A program made the translations under genes and the position numbers. Below are positions 17,897 through 27,400 of a DNA stretch of 64,000 nt, in pieces. The notes below the pieces were generated by a model. That model made no database searches and had not been told where the DNA came from. It saw only the letters and a program-made list of their open reading frames with translations. Every line of letters starts with the position of its first letter. The stretch's first letter is position 1. The stretch is from Chitinophaga oryziterrae (GTDB taxonomy: Bacteria > Bacteroidota > Bacteroidia > Chitinophagales > Chitinophagaceae), in the NCBI RefSeq assembly GCF_009758125.1, contig NZ_WRXO01000001.1:620001-684000 (forward strand), written 5' to 3'.

Positions 17897-18916
17897 ATGA
17901 ATAAAGTAATAATCCTGTGTGCGTGCGTATTCGTTACTGCCGGTTCTTATGCACAGCAGAAGCCGCATTACACACAATATATCCTTAACCAGTATATCAT
18001 CAATCCTGCTCTTTCCGGTATAGAGAACTACTGGGATATCAAGCTCAGTCACAGGCACCAGTGGACAGGACTGAGTGGTTCACCTGTTACCACGTATTTT
18101 ACTATACAGGGGCCTATCGGTAAAAAGGACTACCGTACTACCGCCACTTCCTTTGCGGTACCCGGAGAGAACCCGAGAGGGCATCGTTACTGGGAAGATT
18201 ATACGGCTGCGGAACCTCATCATGGAGTAGGTCTGCAGGTCATCAATGATGCAACGGGGCCTTTAAGTAATCTAAGTGTGTATGGTACCTATGCGTATCA
18301 TATAGGTCTAACACCCCGTACCAGTTTATCCGCAGGTTTTGGAGCAGGTTTCAGTCGTTTCAGTCTGAAGAGTTCGGGCCTGGATTTTGAGAATACCACC
18401 ATCGATCCGGTGGTGTATTCCAGTGGTATCGTCAATACGACGAAGTTTGATATGACGGCAGGTTTGTATCTCTATTCAGCAGATTATTTTGTGGGAGTAT
18501 CTGCACAACAGATCGTACCGTCGCGGCTTAACTTTTCCAATCATGCGGTAACTGCCGAAACGGGAAAGACGGTGCCACATCTGTTCTTTACGGGTGGTTA
18601 CCGTTTCCTGATTACAGAAGATTTTAACCTGATCCCTTCCCTGATGGTGAAATATATCAACCCATTACCTGTGCAGGCAGAGGTAAATACCAAGTTGCAA
18701 TACAGGGACCTGATATGGGTAGGGGCCAGTTACCGGCATAAAGACAGCTTTGCCGGGATGATGGGCGTAAATATTTCAAACAAATTTAATATCGGGTATT
18801 CTTACGACAATTCCACTACAGCACTGGCCACCTATGGGAAAGGGACACATGAGATCATTCTTGGTTTTATTATCGGGAACAGGTATGATGATTCCTGTCC
18901 AAAGAATGTATGGTGA
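17897..18916 (+). CDS. PorP/SprF-family T9SS outer-membrane protein
   Basis: I place the start at 17897, giving 339 aa, because the signal peptide MNKVIILCACVFVTAGSYAQQ begins there; an earlier in-frame start would sit within the end of the preceding gene. The product has the PorP/SprF signature (HYTQYILNQYIINPALSGIENYWDIKLSHRHQW) and repeating beta-barrel strands. PorP/SprF proteins help secrete and anchor specific type B CTD cargo. Coupling to the gene 11 bp upstream indicates a dedicated cargo-partner pair. Confidence 0.93.
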   Translation: MNKVIILCACVFVTAGSYAQQKPHYTQYILNQYIINPALSGIENYWDIKLSHRHQWTGLSGSPVTTYFTIQGPIGKKDYRTTATSFAVPGENPRGHRYWEDYTAAEPHHGVGLQVINDATGPLSNLSVYGTYAYHIGLTPRTSLSAGFGAGFSRFSLKSSGLDFENTTIDPVVYSSGIVNTTKFDMTAGLYLYSADYFVGVSAQQIVPSRLNFSNHAVTAETGKTVPHLFFTGGYRFLITEDFNLIPSLMVKYINPLPVQAEVNTKLQYRDLIWVGASYRHKDSFAGMMGVNISNKFNIGYSYDNSTTALATYGKGTHEIILGFIIGNRYDDSCPKNVW

Positions 18917-19137
18917 TGAAATGTTTAAAAGCACTATATTAACGGTTGAAAGTTATTTATACCTACAACTGAGCGACAGCCTGTTCCTGTTTTACAACTA
19001 TCCGGAGCGGGCTGTTTGCATGTCTGATATGCCGTTTATATAAAATAAAGGTTACGAAGAGCAATATCTGATGTTCTTTTTGTAAGTTTCAATTTATAAT
19101 CTGAGGAGCTTATTATTTATTACAAAACCCATGGTCA

Positions 19138-19587
19138 ATGCAATTTAAAAAGTCACTTGCTGTACCGTTGTCACTGGTAGTGGCAGCGATGCTGTGTTCC
19201 CTAGCCCTACCCCCAGAGGAAGAAAAGGCGAAGAACCTTAAGGTATTACCTAAGAATATCAGTCACGAAGAACTGATGAAAAACATGCACTTCTATAACA
19301 AGGCTTTAGGTGTGAAGTGCGATTTTTGCCATGCAAAGTCCAAGGATAATCCGCAGAAGATGGATTTTGCCAGTGATGAGAAGGAAGAGAAGGAAACGAC
19401 CAGGGAGATGATGAAGATGACCAACCGGATCAATAAGAAGTTCTTCAGGTCAGGTAAAGATGAGAGTGGTCAGCGTATTATGACGGTATCCTGTTATACT
19501 TGTCACAACGGAGAAGCAGAGCCAAAGAAGCTGCCGGTGGGCGGACCGGAAGGGGCTCCTCATGGAGATGCGCCACATGACCATTAA
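19138..19587 (+). CDS. Small di-heme c-type cytochrome (photosynthetic-reaction-centre cytochrome c-like family)
   Basis: The 149-aa exported protein has an N-terminal hydrophobic segment (LAVPLSLVVAAMLCSLAL) and two heme-attachment motifs, CDFCH near residue 62 and CYTCH near 121. The sequence between them is charged and helix-rich (KEEKETTREMMKMTNRINKKFF). This pattern fits the reaction-centre cytochrome c subunit family, which is common in non-photosynthetic Bacteroidota. The likely role is periplasmic electron transfer; the partner is unknown. A Cys at residue 20 could be a lipid-attachment site. Confidence 0.85.
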   Translation: MQFKKSLAVPLSLVVAAMLCSLALPPEEEKAKNLKVLPKNISHEELMKNMHFYNKALGVKCDFCHAKSKDNPQKMDFASDEKEEKETTREMMKMTNRINKKFFRSGKDESGQRIMTVSCYTCHNGEAEPKKLPVGGPEGAPHGDAPHDH

Positions 19588-19706
19588 TTAAGGAGTGGAG
19601 AGAATGATATTTTTTTCTCGTTTTGGAGGAAAAAATTATCTTTATAATAATAGAATTCCACTATATTATCAGATAATCATTAGAACCACAACTTAAATTG
19701 ATTGTT

Positions 19707-20027
19707 ATGACCGCATTTAACTCCCTTGTCATTCTGGCGTTGGTCTTTTTTTTAGCACACGTAGTATTGCTGTTTACCTCATTCGGAAAAAACGGGTATC
19801 AGAAAACGAGATATCTGTATTCGCACATTACCCTCTGGATCTGCGGGGGCCTTCTTTTTTTACTGGCTTCATTGTATGCAGGGAAACAGGTATCAGGTAT
19901 CGTGGACGTATTTGATACACCGGTAAAGCAATTGCTGATTATCGGCCTAGTATTGTTACTGTCTTTCACAGCACATACCATTGTACGCTACCTGGTGATG
20001 CCGAAGTATACTATAGATAGAAGATAA
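19707..20027 (+). CDS. Small inner-membrane protein of unknown function
   Basis: The ATG at 19707 gives 106 aa with three hydrophobic helices (about 4-24, 43-61 and 75-95) separated by short polar loops with KNGYQKTRYLY and KQVSG. A TTG three codons earlier is possible but less likely. I do not recognise the family. It stands alone between the cytochrome and the fucosidase and is closed by a strong terminator. Confidence 0.7.
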   Translation: MTAFNSLVILALVFFLAHVVLLFTSFGKNGYQKTRYLYSHITLWICGGLLFLLASLYAGKQVSGIVDVFDTPVKQLLIIGLVLLLSFTAHTIVRYLVMPKYTIDRR

Positions 20028-20030
20028 TAA

Positions 20031-20063
20031 AAAAAAGCGGATGATCTCCATCCGCTTTTTTTT
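20031..20063 (+). terminator. Rho-independent terminator
   Basis: A 13-bp perfect stem (20031-20043 with 20049-20061) lies directly after the small membrane-protein gene. It is A-rich on the left and T-rich on the right, so it can act in both directions. Confidence 0.92.
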
Positions 20064-20104
20064 ATTATCTTCCTTTTTTATTGTATTTATGACAATTATT
20101 AATC

Positions 20105-21760
20105 ATGGAAAGAAGAACAGTCATAAAAGGGTTGGCGGGTACCTTACCTGCACTATGGTTATCCCGGGCGTTGGGCGCCGGACTGGTAGAAACATTGCAG
20201 CCGGGAGAACCTGTTGCAAAAGGCCCTTTTAAGCCTTCCTGGGACTCTTTAAAGCAATATGCGGTACCCGACTGGTATAAGCGGGCAAAATTCGGTATAT
20301 GGGCGCATTGGGGGGCACAATGTCAACCGGAACATGGGGATTGGTATGCCAGGGAAATGTACCAGGAAGGGAGCAGGGATTATAAGTCGCATATAGCAGA
20401 ATACGGACATCCTTCCAAATCAGGGTTTAAAGATATTATTCCTAAATGGAAAGCGGAGAAATGGGACCCTGATCATCTATTGGAGCTATATAAAAAAGCA
20501 GGCGCCCGGTATTTTGTGGCAATGGCCAATCACCACGACAACTTTGATAATTACGATAGTAAGTACCAGCCATGGAATTCCACTAAACTGGGACCTGAAA
20601 AAGATATCATCGGCGGATGGGCCAAAGCAGCCCGTAAGCAGGGAATGCATTTTGGGGTAAGCGTGCATGCTGCGCATGCCTGGACCTGGTACGAGGTGGC
20701 GCAGCGTGCGGATAAAACAGGCCCTATGGCAGGTATCCCCTACGATGGTAAATTGACAAAAGCAGACGGTAAAGGTACCTGGTGGGATGGCATGGACCCT
20801 CAGGCGCTGTATGCACAGGACCACGCGCTTAGTAAGAATTCAGAAGACAATGGTACCATTCATAAAATATGGGGCTGGGACGCCGCACAGGGAGCCAGTA
20901 TTCCTGATAAGGAATATTGTGAAAAGTTTTATAACCGCACTGCAGATCTGATCAATAAATATTCTCCTGACCTTATTTATTTTGACGATACGGTATTGCC
21001 GCTCTATCCTATCAGCGATGCAGGTTTGCGTATTGCTGCGCATCTGTATAACAGCAGCATTAAAAAACATGGCAAGCTGGAAGCAGTATTGAATGGGAAA
21101 ATACTGGATGAAGAACAGCGCAAGTGTATGGTATGGGACATAGAAAGAGGGCAAAGCAACCGTATAGAACCTTTTGTATGGCAGACAGACACTTGTATAG
21201 GTAGCTGGCACTACGACCGCTCTATCTATGATAATCATTATTATAAGAGTGCGAAGACAGTCATTCATACACTCGCAGATGTAGTGAGCAAAAACGGGAA
21301 TCTCCTGTTAAGCGTACCGGTGCGTGCAGATGGTACTATAGACAGTGATGAACAGGCGGTAGTAGCCGGTATTACAGCCTGGATGTCTCAATACAGTGAG
21401 GCGATCTATGACACTACCCCCTGGAAGATTTTTGGGGAAGGGCCAGCCATGGAAGAAGCAGCGCCATTGTCCGCACAGGGATTCAATGAAGGAAAGGGCA
21501 AACCTTTTGGTGCGGAAGATATACGCTTTACGCTGAAAGGGGATGTGCTGTACTGTATTGTGCTGGGATCTCCTGCGAACGGGCAGGTAGTCGTGAAGTC
21601 CCTTGCTGCCGGTAGTAAACATTATCCGGGAGAGATTGCAGGAGTGGAGTTATTGGGTCAGCGGCTGACCGTTGAACGTAACAGTAATGGCCTGGTGGTG
21701 AAATTGCCGGAAGGTAAACAGGATGATATTGCACTTGTATTGAAGGTCTTACCGGCATAA
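20105..21760 (+). CDS. Alpha-L-fucosidase, GH29 family
   Basis: The 551-aa enzyme should remove alpha-L-fucose from glycans. The N-terminus MERRTVIKGLAG followed by a hydrophobic stretch resembles a twin-arginine signal. The GH29 barrel is visible as KFGIWAHWG (62-70), YVAMANHHDNF-type HH motif (His143/His144), FGVSVHAAHAW (183-193), and DLIYFDDTVLP with probable nucleophile Asp294. GNLLLSVPVRADGTID precedes a C-terminal beta-domain (about 430-551). The acid/base residue varies in GH29 and was not assigned. The gene is monocistronic between two terminators. Confidence 0.92.
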   Translation: MERRTVIKGLAGTLPALWLSRALGAGLVETLQPGEPVAKGPFKPSWDSLKQYAVPDWYKRAKFGIWAHWGAQCQPEHGDWYAREMYQEGSRDYKSHIAEYGHPSKSGFKDIIPKWKAEKWDPDHLLELYKKAGARYFVAMANHHDNFDNYDSKYQPWNSTKLGPEKDIIGGWAKAARKQGMHFGVSVHAAHAWTWYEVAQRADKTGPMAGIPYDGKLTKADGKGTWWDGMDPQALYAQDHALSKNSEDNGTIHKIWGWDAAQGASIPDKEYCEKFYNRTADLINKYSPDLIYFDDTVLPLYPISDAGLRIAAHLYNSSIKKHGKLEAVLNGKILDEEQRKCMVWDIERGQSNRIEPFVWQTDTCIGSWHYDRSIYDNHYYKSAKTVIHTLADVVSKNGNLLLSVPVRADGTIDSDEQAVVAGITAWMSQYSEAIYDTTPWKIFGEGPAMEEAAPLSAQGFNEGKGKPFGAEDIRFTLKGDVLYCIVLGSPANGQVVVKSLAAGSKHYPGEIAGVELLGQRLTVERNSNGLVVKLPEGKQDDIALVLKVLPA

Positions 21761-21780
21761 TAGTTAATTCTTATTATAGG

Positions 21781-21816
21781 AAGCTGCTCTTTTATCAGGA
21801 GCGGCTTTTTTTATTA
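21781..21816 (+). terminator. Rho-independent terminator after the fucosidase
   Basis: A 9-bp stem with one G-U pair (21781-21789 with 21799-21807) is followed by seven T residues. It closes the fucosidase unit. Confidence 0.85.
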
Positions 21817-21836
21817 TTATAAAAAAACAGTTTTCC

Positions 21837-21870
21837 ACGGTCCTACTTCTTCGCGCGTTCGTCTTTAATA
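21837..21870 (+). promoter_or_regulatory. Candidate ECF-sigma promoter (GGTCC-N16-CGTCTTTA), copy 1
   Basis: GGTCC at 21839-21843 and CGTC at 21860-21863, followed by TTTA, are separated by exactly 16 nt. The same element with identical spacing precedes FecR2 at 44090-44118. CGTC-type -10 elements are characteristic of ECF sigma promoters. The site ends 41 nt before the beta-helix lipoprotein start chosen here, which also argues against the earlier in-frame start at 21870. Confidence 0.6.
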
Positions 21871-21911
21871 TGAAATACCCAAACCCACTCACCTTTAAAT
21901 GTAGTTTTGCG

Positions 21912-23456
21912 ATGAAAAACACCCTTGCAGCATGCCTGCTGATTATTGCGGCCACGGCCTGTAATAAAGAAAATGTAACCAAGCTTACCAACAAAGATGC
22001 ATTGGCCGTTACCACATTGACCATCACGAATTATTATGTAAGCCCTACAGGTAATGACACGAATGCAGGTACCTCTTCAGCTACGGCACTGAAAACCATC
22101 CAGGCAGCCCTCAATAAGACCACGAACGGTGCAGGCAGTACCATCTATGTAGCTGCAGGTACTTATGGTGAAAGGCTTACATGGCCCAACTCCGGCGCCG
22201 ATTCCACCGCGCCTATTACATTGACAAATTATGCCGGCGGTACCGTTATCCTTGATGGCAGCACTACCACCGGCAGTACAGCAAATGCAATGATCACTGT
22301 GGCCAGCAAAAGTCATATACGCATCAACAACATCAGCATTGCTAACAACATCCGTCAGAATGCGTCCGGTATTTATATAAGTGGCGCCGGTACAGATGTA
22401 CAGGTAACATCCTGCAAAATTTATAATGTAGGTTATACCACCGATTCTACCGCTATCCCTACTTCCTCACAAAATGCAAATCCTTTTGTGGTGGTTGGTT
22501 CTTTGGATTCTTCCTACAATAAGATCTATATCGGCAGTAACCAGGTATATAGTTGTAATACAGGTTATAGTGAGGCAATGACACTGAATGGTAATATTGA
22601 AAACTTCCTGATTGAAAGCAATATTATTCACAACGTAAGGAATATCGGAATAGATATAGCCGGTCATTATTCCTGGACAGGCGCACCTGCCAGCGTGAAC
22701 TATGCACGCAATGGAAATGTGAAATATAATATTGTATATAAATGCGTATCGCTGGCGGCTGTCAGTGCAGGTATCTATGTGGATGGTGCACAGTACGTGA
22801 ATGTAGAAGGGAACACTATTTATCAGAATGGTGTAGGGGTAAGTGTTGGTTGTGAGAACAATGGATTTGTTGCAAACGGTATTAATATCCGCGACAATTT
22901 TATCTATAATAATATTGATGCGGGCATTTATGTTGGCGCCAACGCGGCTAACAGTAAAGTAACCTATTCAACTATTATGAATAATACTTTCTTTAATAAT
23001 TATACAAAAGGTGGATGGGGAGCCGAAATCCATATTCAGAATACAGATTATTTAAGTATTAAGAACAATATCATGCAATCCGGGAATGCTAATAATTTAG
23101 AGGTGCTTGCATTATCCGGTTATACTACTACTAATCTGTCTATGGATTACAACCGGTATTATTCTGTTTCAGGTGTTGCGACCAATGTTGCTTTCGACTG
23201 GGGTGGTATTACCGGGACCGGATATGGCTCACTCGCTGATTTCACGACCGCCACAGGACTGGATGCCCATTCTACTTACGGAATTCCTTCATTTGTAAGC
23301 AGTACAACACCTAACCTGCATCTGGCCAGTGGTTCTGCCTGTATTAATACCGGAGACCCTGCCTTTGTACTTGGATACCAGGAGCTTGATATTGATAAAC
23401 AAACCCGCAAACAGGGTGGTCGTGTGGATATAGGCGCTGATGAAACGGCTAATTAA
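21912..23456 (+). CDS. Right-handed parallel beta-helix lipoprotein (DUF1565/pectate-lyase-like fold)
   Basis: I start at 21912 (514 aa) because MKNTLAACLLIIAATACNKE is a clean lipoprotein signal. After a short linker, YYVSPTGNDTNAGTSSATALKTIQAA starts the DUF1565-type beta-helix entry. Long runs of degenerate coils follow (HIRINNISIANNI, NVEGNTIYQNG, NGINIRDNFIYNN, LSIKNNIMQSG). The ending NTGDPAFVLGYQELDIDKQTRKQGGRVDIGADE is typical of secreted Bacteroidota beta-helix proteins. It could be a polysaccharide lyase or a glycan-binding protein; no catalytic site could be assigned. Confidence 0.86.
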   Translation: MKNTLAACLLIIAATACNKENVTKLTNKDALAVTTLTITNYYVSPTGNDTNAGTSSATALKTIQAALNKTTNGAGSTIYVAAGTYGERLTWPNSGADSTAPITLTNYAGGTVILDGSTTTGSTANAMITVASKSHIRINNISIANNIRQNASGIYISGAGTDVQVTSCKIYNVGYTTDSTAIPTSSQNANPFVVVGSLDSSYNKIYIGSNQVYSCNTGYSEAMTLNGNIENFLIESNIIHNVRNIGIDIAGHYSWTGAPASVNYARNGNVKYNIVYKCVSLAAVSAGIYVDGAQYVNVEGNTIYQNGVGVSVGCENNGFVANGINIRDNFIYNNIDAGIYVGANAANSKVTYSTIMNNTFFNNYTKGGWGAEIHIQNTDYLSIKNNIMQSGNANNLEVLALSGYTTTNLSMDYNRYYSVSGVATNVAFDWGGITGTGYGSLADFTTATGLDAHSTYGIPSFVSSTTPNLHLASGSACINTGDPAFVLGYQELDIDKQTRKQGGRVDIGADETAN

Positions 23457-23477
23457 ATCACATTTATATTACCTTTT

Positions 23478-23509
23478 AGGCCTGGCTTCCATCATTGGAA
23501 GCCAGGCCT
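23478..23509. terminator. Bidirectional terminator hairpin between convergent genes
   Basis: A perfect 13-bp stem (23478-23490 with 23497-23509) encloses a 6-nt loop. It lies between the beta-helix gene and the end of the convergent RHS operon. Confidence 0.85.
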
Positions 23510-23515
23510 TTGTAA

Positions 23516-24457
23516 TTATTTCAATACTGCCTCATTTATGAAACTATGTATCTTATCTGTGGTTGAATAAATTGTTTTCTTTTCTATTCCATCTTTTGTA
23601 GAATACAATACGCCACGATGAGAGAAAAAGAAAGCTTCTTTATAATAAATAAACCAGTCGAAATCGCGTTCGGGTATCTTTTTTAAAAGCAATTTTCGTT
23701 CATTCGTTTTGAGATCGTATTCGAAGATACCACCATTGTCATTGAGAGTTGTATGCTTATAATACACTAATATGTTTGTATCAGTCCACTGACTGACGTT
23801 AAATTTATCTGCATCTCCTAAAAATCCATAATTTATTAACTTAGCACTATCAATAGTTTTTATCGTCTTGTTTTTTAAATTATAGACTCTTAAAAAAAAA
23901 CTCGTTAGCTTTTCATTATCGATATTTTTTGTATCAACAAAGCTAATCTGATTACAATTATCAGATAAATTTAAATTCGTGATATTTACTTTGAAAGGAA
24001 GATGGATATTTTCTTTAGATCCATTGTGAATATTGATTTTGATCAGTTTTATTCCATTGTTAGAATATCGTTTATCAGCTTCATTAACAACGTTCTTCTC
24101 ATTATTATAAGCAACAAATATAGTGCTATCCCGTACTACAAATTCAAGTATATAATACAGGCCGGTAGTAACCACTGTGTTTTTTCCATTTGCAGGATTG
24201 AATTTATAAATGTTCTCATTGTTTGTCCAATAAATCGTATGATCATCTCCTACTCCCCATTTTGTCAGGAAGTCTATCATTGTTCCCTTCAGAATGGCAT
24301 AAGAGCAATTAACTATTTTACTCTGATTAGTCTGCAGATTCTTTATGATGAAATCTGTAGCAGATTTATTTTGTTCTGAGTTTGATCTTATATAAATGTT
24401 CTGAGCTTGTAATTTTAAGCTCAGAACAAACAGGCATAACAAAAAAGTAAATTTCAT
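23516..24457 (-). CDS. Secreted protein of unknown function, last gene of RHS operon (candidate immunity protein)
   Basis: The 313-aa product has a signal peptide (MKFTFLLCLFVLSLKLQAQ) and then short repeating beta-strand blocks (TIYWTNNENIYKFNPANGK, TNILVYYKHTTL, GGIFEYDLKTNERKLLLKK, RGVLYSTKDG), which suggest a beta-propeller-like fold. I do not recognise the family. The DNA is markedly AT-rich. It starts 4 bp after the stop of the giant RHS gene. Small genes directly after RHS tip domains commonly encode the cognate immunity protein, and a periplasmic location would suit a cell-wall-directed toxin. That role is inference. Confidence 0.75.
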   Translation of the reverse strand: MKFTFLLCLFVLSLKLQAQNIYIRSNSEQNKSATDFIIKNLQTNQSKIVNCSYAILKGTMIDFLTKWGVGDDHTIYWTNNENIYKFNPANGKNTVVTTGLYYILEFVVRDSTIFVAYNNEKNVVNEADKRYSNNGIKLIKINIHNGSKENIHLPFKVNITNLNLSDNCNQISFVDTKNIDNEKLTSFFLRVYNLKNKTIKTIDSAKLINYGFLGDADKFNVSQWTDTNILVYYKHTTLNDNGGIFEYDLKTNERKLLLKKIPERDFDWFIYYKEAFFFSHRGVLYSTKDGIEKKTIYSTTDKIHSFINEAVLK

Positions 24458-24461
24458 ATTC

Positions 24462-27400
24462 TTAATTTATATTTATCATAAGTATATCTCCCAGATAATA
24501 ATACCCTCCGCTGTTTGGCGGTTGCAGGTATTGTGGAATAGCGAAGGTATCTCTATATACCTGCACTTTAAAATTTTGAACGCCTTGCATTGTCTTATTA
24601 AAGGAGGACCAGTCGTTAGGATGTATTAATAAACAACCTTCAGAAATACCTTCCATCTTTTTTGACTTCTTGCTCCAATATTCGCCTGCGAATCCACTCT
24701 GATTGCTTGAGTGAATAAAAACACCTTCCAGATAACCTTCTCCTGTTAATGGATCACATCCATCATCATCAGGTACATGGCCCCTTTTATTAATAGTCCA
24801 GTGAGACTTTAAAGCTCCTGATTTTCCAGCCACATCAAAATTTCCATCATAGATACCATCTCTTACAACACCATATTTTTTTGGGTTTGAACTCATTGTG
24901 TATCCATTGTAATGATGTATATCATCTTCTCCATCTGGTCCATATACGGTAACATTAGCAATAAGTCCTTCTTCTCCATTGATAAACCCCGGCGACTTAT
25001 TTAGTGTTCCTAAATGCTCTGATTTTGAGCCTTCAAAAACGACCACAGCTTCGGTACCATGTAAAACTATATCTTCACCATTTTCATCTTTTACGCCGGT
25101 ATTATATTCGCTGCCATCATGCCAGTTCCAGGTAGGAGGGCTTTTCCCATCTTTAGAATAATAAAACCAATCTCTGCCATCCGGATCAGTAAATAAGAGT
25201 GGATTATTCCCAACATATACATAAGGGGAATAAGCGTTATATCTTTCACTATGTGGATCTATCGTATGCCATGCACCAATTTGTGCATCATAAAACCTTG
25301 CACCATAATCATATAGTTCCAATCCACTTCCATCTTTAAACTCTCCGCTCTGTAACTCTTTACCATTATACTTCAACCTGTTAGTTGCATAATCTGAACC
25401 TTTAAGCGCTGAAGAACTTATGCCTGCCATAGTGAGCCCAAATGGATAATAATGTGTTTCATCCAGTAATGGCCCATTATTATGTACTACCACAAGATTA
25501 TCAAAGTATACATTCTCCGAACTCTCATTACTTGTATAAATATACAAAAAACCGGTCCTCTTTACTACCATTTTATCTGTCGCAAGTGTTTGTAATTCAT
25601 CCGGATTACCCTGCACCTGTTTAACACCACTATTCTCATTTACCATACTAAAGCTGTTATCAAACAATGCATAGTTCAGGTATGCTTTGGGTTTATCTGA
25701 AAGATTTTGTGTTGGATCTTTTTGTTTTAAGGCATCATAATCACTGCTACTAAAATTCGTAGCGATAGGAGAAGCTGTGCCGGTGGCAGCATGAACACCT
25801 TCACTTACTCCTGTACCACTAAATGTCTGTAATAAAGCAATTAGCATATTACTGCTGGTAGTAGTGGATGTACTGGCCCCCGTACTTTTATAGAATGCTT
25901 TTACACCTAACTGAATCGTATCACCAGCCATAACACGTAATACCAGTGAAGGGCCTATTTTCTGTCCATTTGAAGCATTCAACCCAGCTACATACTCATT
26001 GGGGTTTGTGGTATTATCCACGGGATAACCTGCAGGTAAAGCCGTTCGTGTATTATCAATATTACTGAATAATGCATTTTCTTTTGCTGTGGCCGCATTT
26101 TCCATAGTGGCTGCATACACTGCAGTATCCGTTTGTGTTGTTAATATCATACGAATATCACCTAAATGATCTTTCACAAAATAATCATAATAATACCGGG
26201 TATTCGCAGACGTCCAGGCAGCGCTGGTATCAATACGTTTTGCTCTTAAACGGCCTTCTTCAAAGCTTATGTATTGTAAAGTATCATTCTGGTAAACATA
26301 AGCGCCAGTGTAAGTTGTAGTGGTTATTTTAACAGGAGTAACAGTACTGTCTGTTGTTATTTTCTTTAACTTAATACCGGCAGCATCATATATGTAATGA
26401 ATATTTCCTTTACCGTTTATTTTAATTGTATCGGGAAGATTGAGATAATTATAGGAAACAGTGCTTTTTTTATTCTGATCTGATATGAGGCTTCCGTTTC
26501 CATTATAGCTATAATCATTACCACTGTTGACACCATTGATAAAATCTCCCAGTTTGGCGGCCGCATTATTAGCGGTATCAGCTACAGCAGATAGTTTATT
26601 GCTGTTGGTAAGATAGCTGTAAGTTAATTTATCAATCACTGTTGGAGTAATACCTATCATACCTTTTTGAGTCATGGTACTGATGTTTCCATTTACATCA
26701 TAGGTAAGTCCATCTACTGAAAAGTCAACTTTATCCTGCGTCCAGGCAGTACTTCCACTATTTTGCTGATTAAATACAGCAGACGTAATCCTGTTCACCG
26801 GATCGTAGGAATATCCGTATGAACGGGCTATTCCATCTGACAGGCTCTTCCACTTTATACCAGCCATATTCCCATTGTACAGGCTTTTACTAAAGCCGTA
26901 ATCATAACTCATTTCCTGTCCAAACCAATTGCTGCTACTAGCAGAAGTTGTTACAAAATCTTTATTAATACTCTTCATCCATCCGCGGATATTATAAGTA
27001 TAGTTCTGGGTTTCCAGGGAATTGCCAAGCACTTTACTCTTTAACTGTCCTAACTGATCATATGTTTTGGAAACAATGGTTGTGCCTGAGGAAGAGCCAT
27101 TGAGATATTTTTTAACCAGTAGTTCGATGCCATTTGCATCATAATTATGAGCAGTAACAAGTTTACTATATTTAACAGTTCCGGCAATAGCTGCTATAGA
27201 ATGTGTTTCGCAGGTACTTAATATTTTGCCCCCGAAATCATAACGGATGGTTAATGTATCCCATTCACCAGTTATATTCTTAGACTGCATCTGTAAAATT
27301 CTGTTATGATCATCGTACCAGTTGACAGCATACTGGTAGAGGTTTGCGTTGTCCGGATCAAGTACTTTTGTTCGCATTCCTGTTACGAGCCCTCTTGTTT

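Noticed and set aside
18834..19043. A 69-aa plus-strand frame overlapping the end of the PorP/SprF gene
   Set aside because: It is out of frame inside a good gene, has no domain or signal and runs into the spacer; most likely chance.
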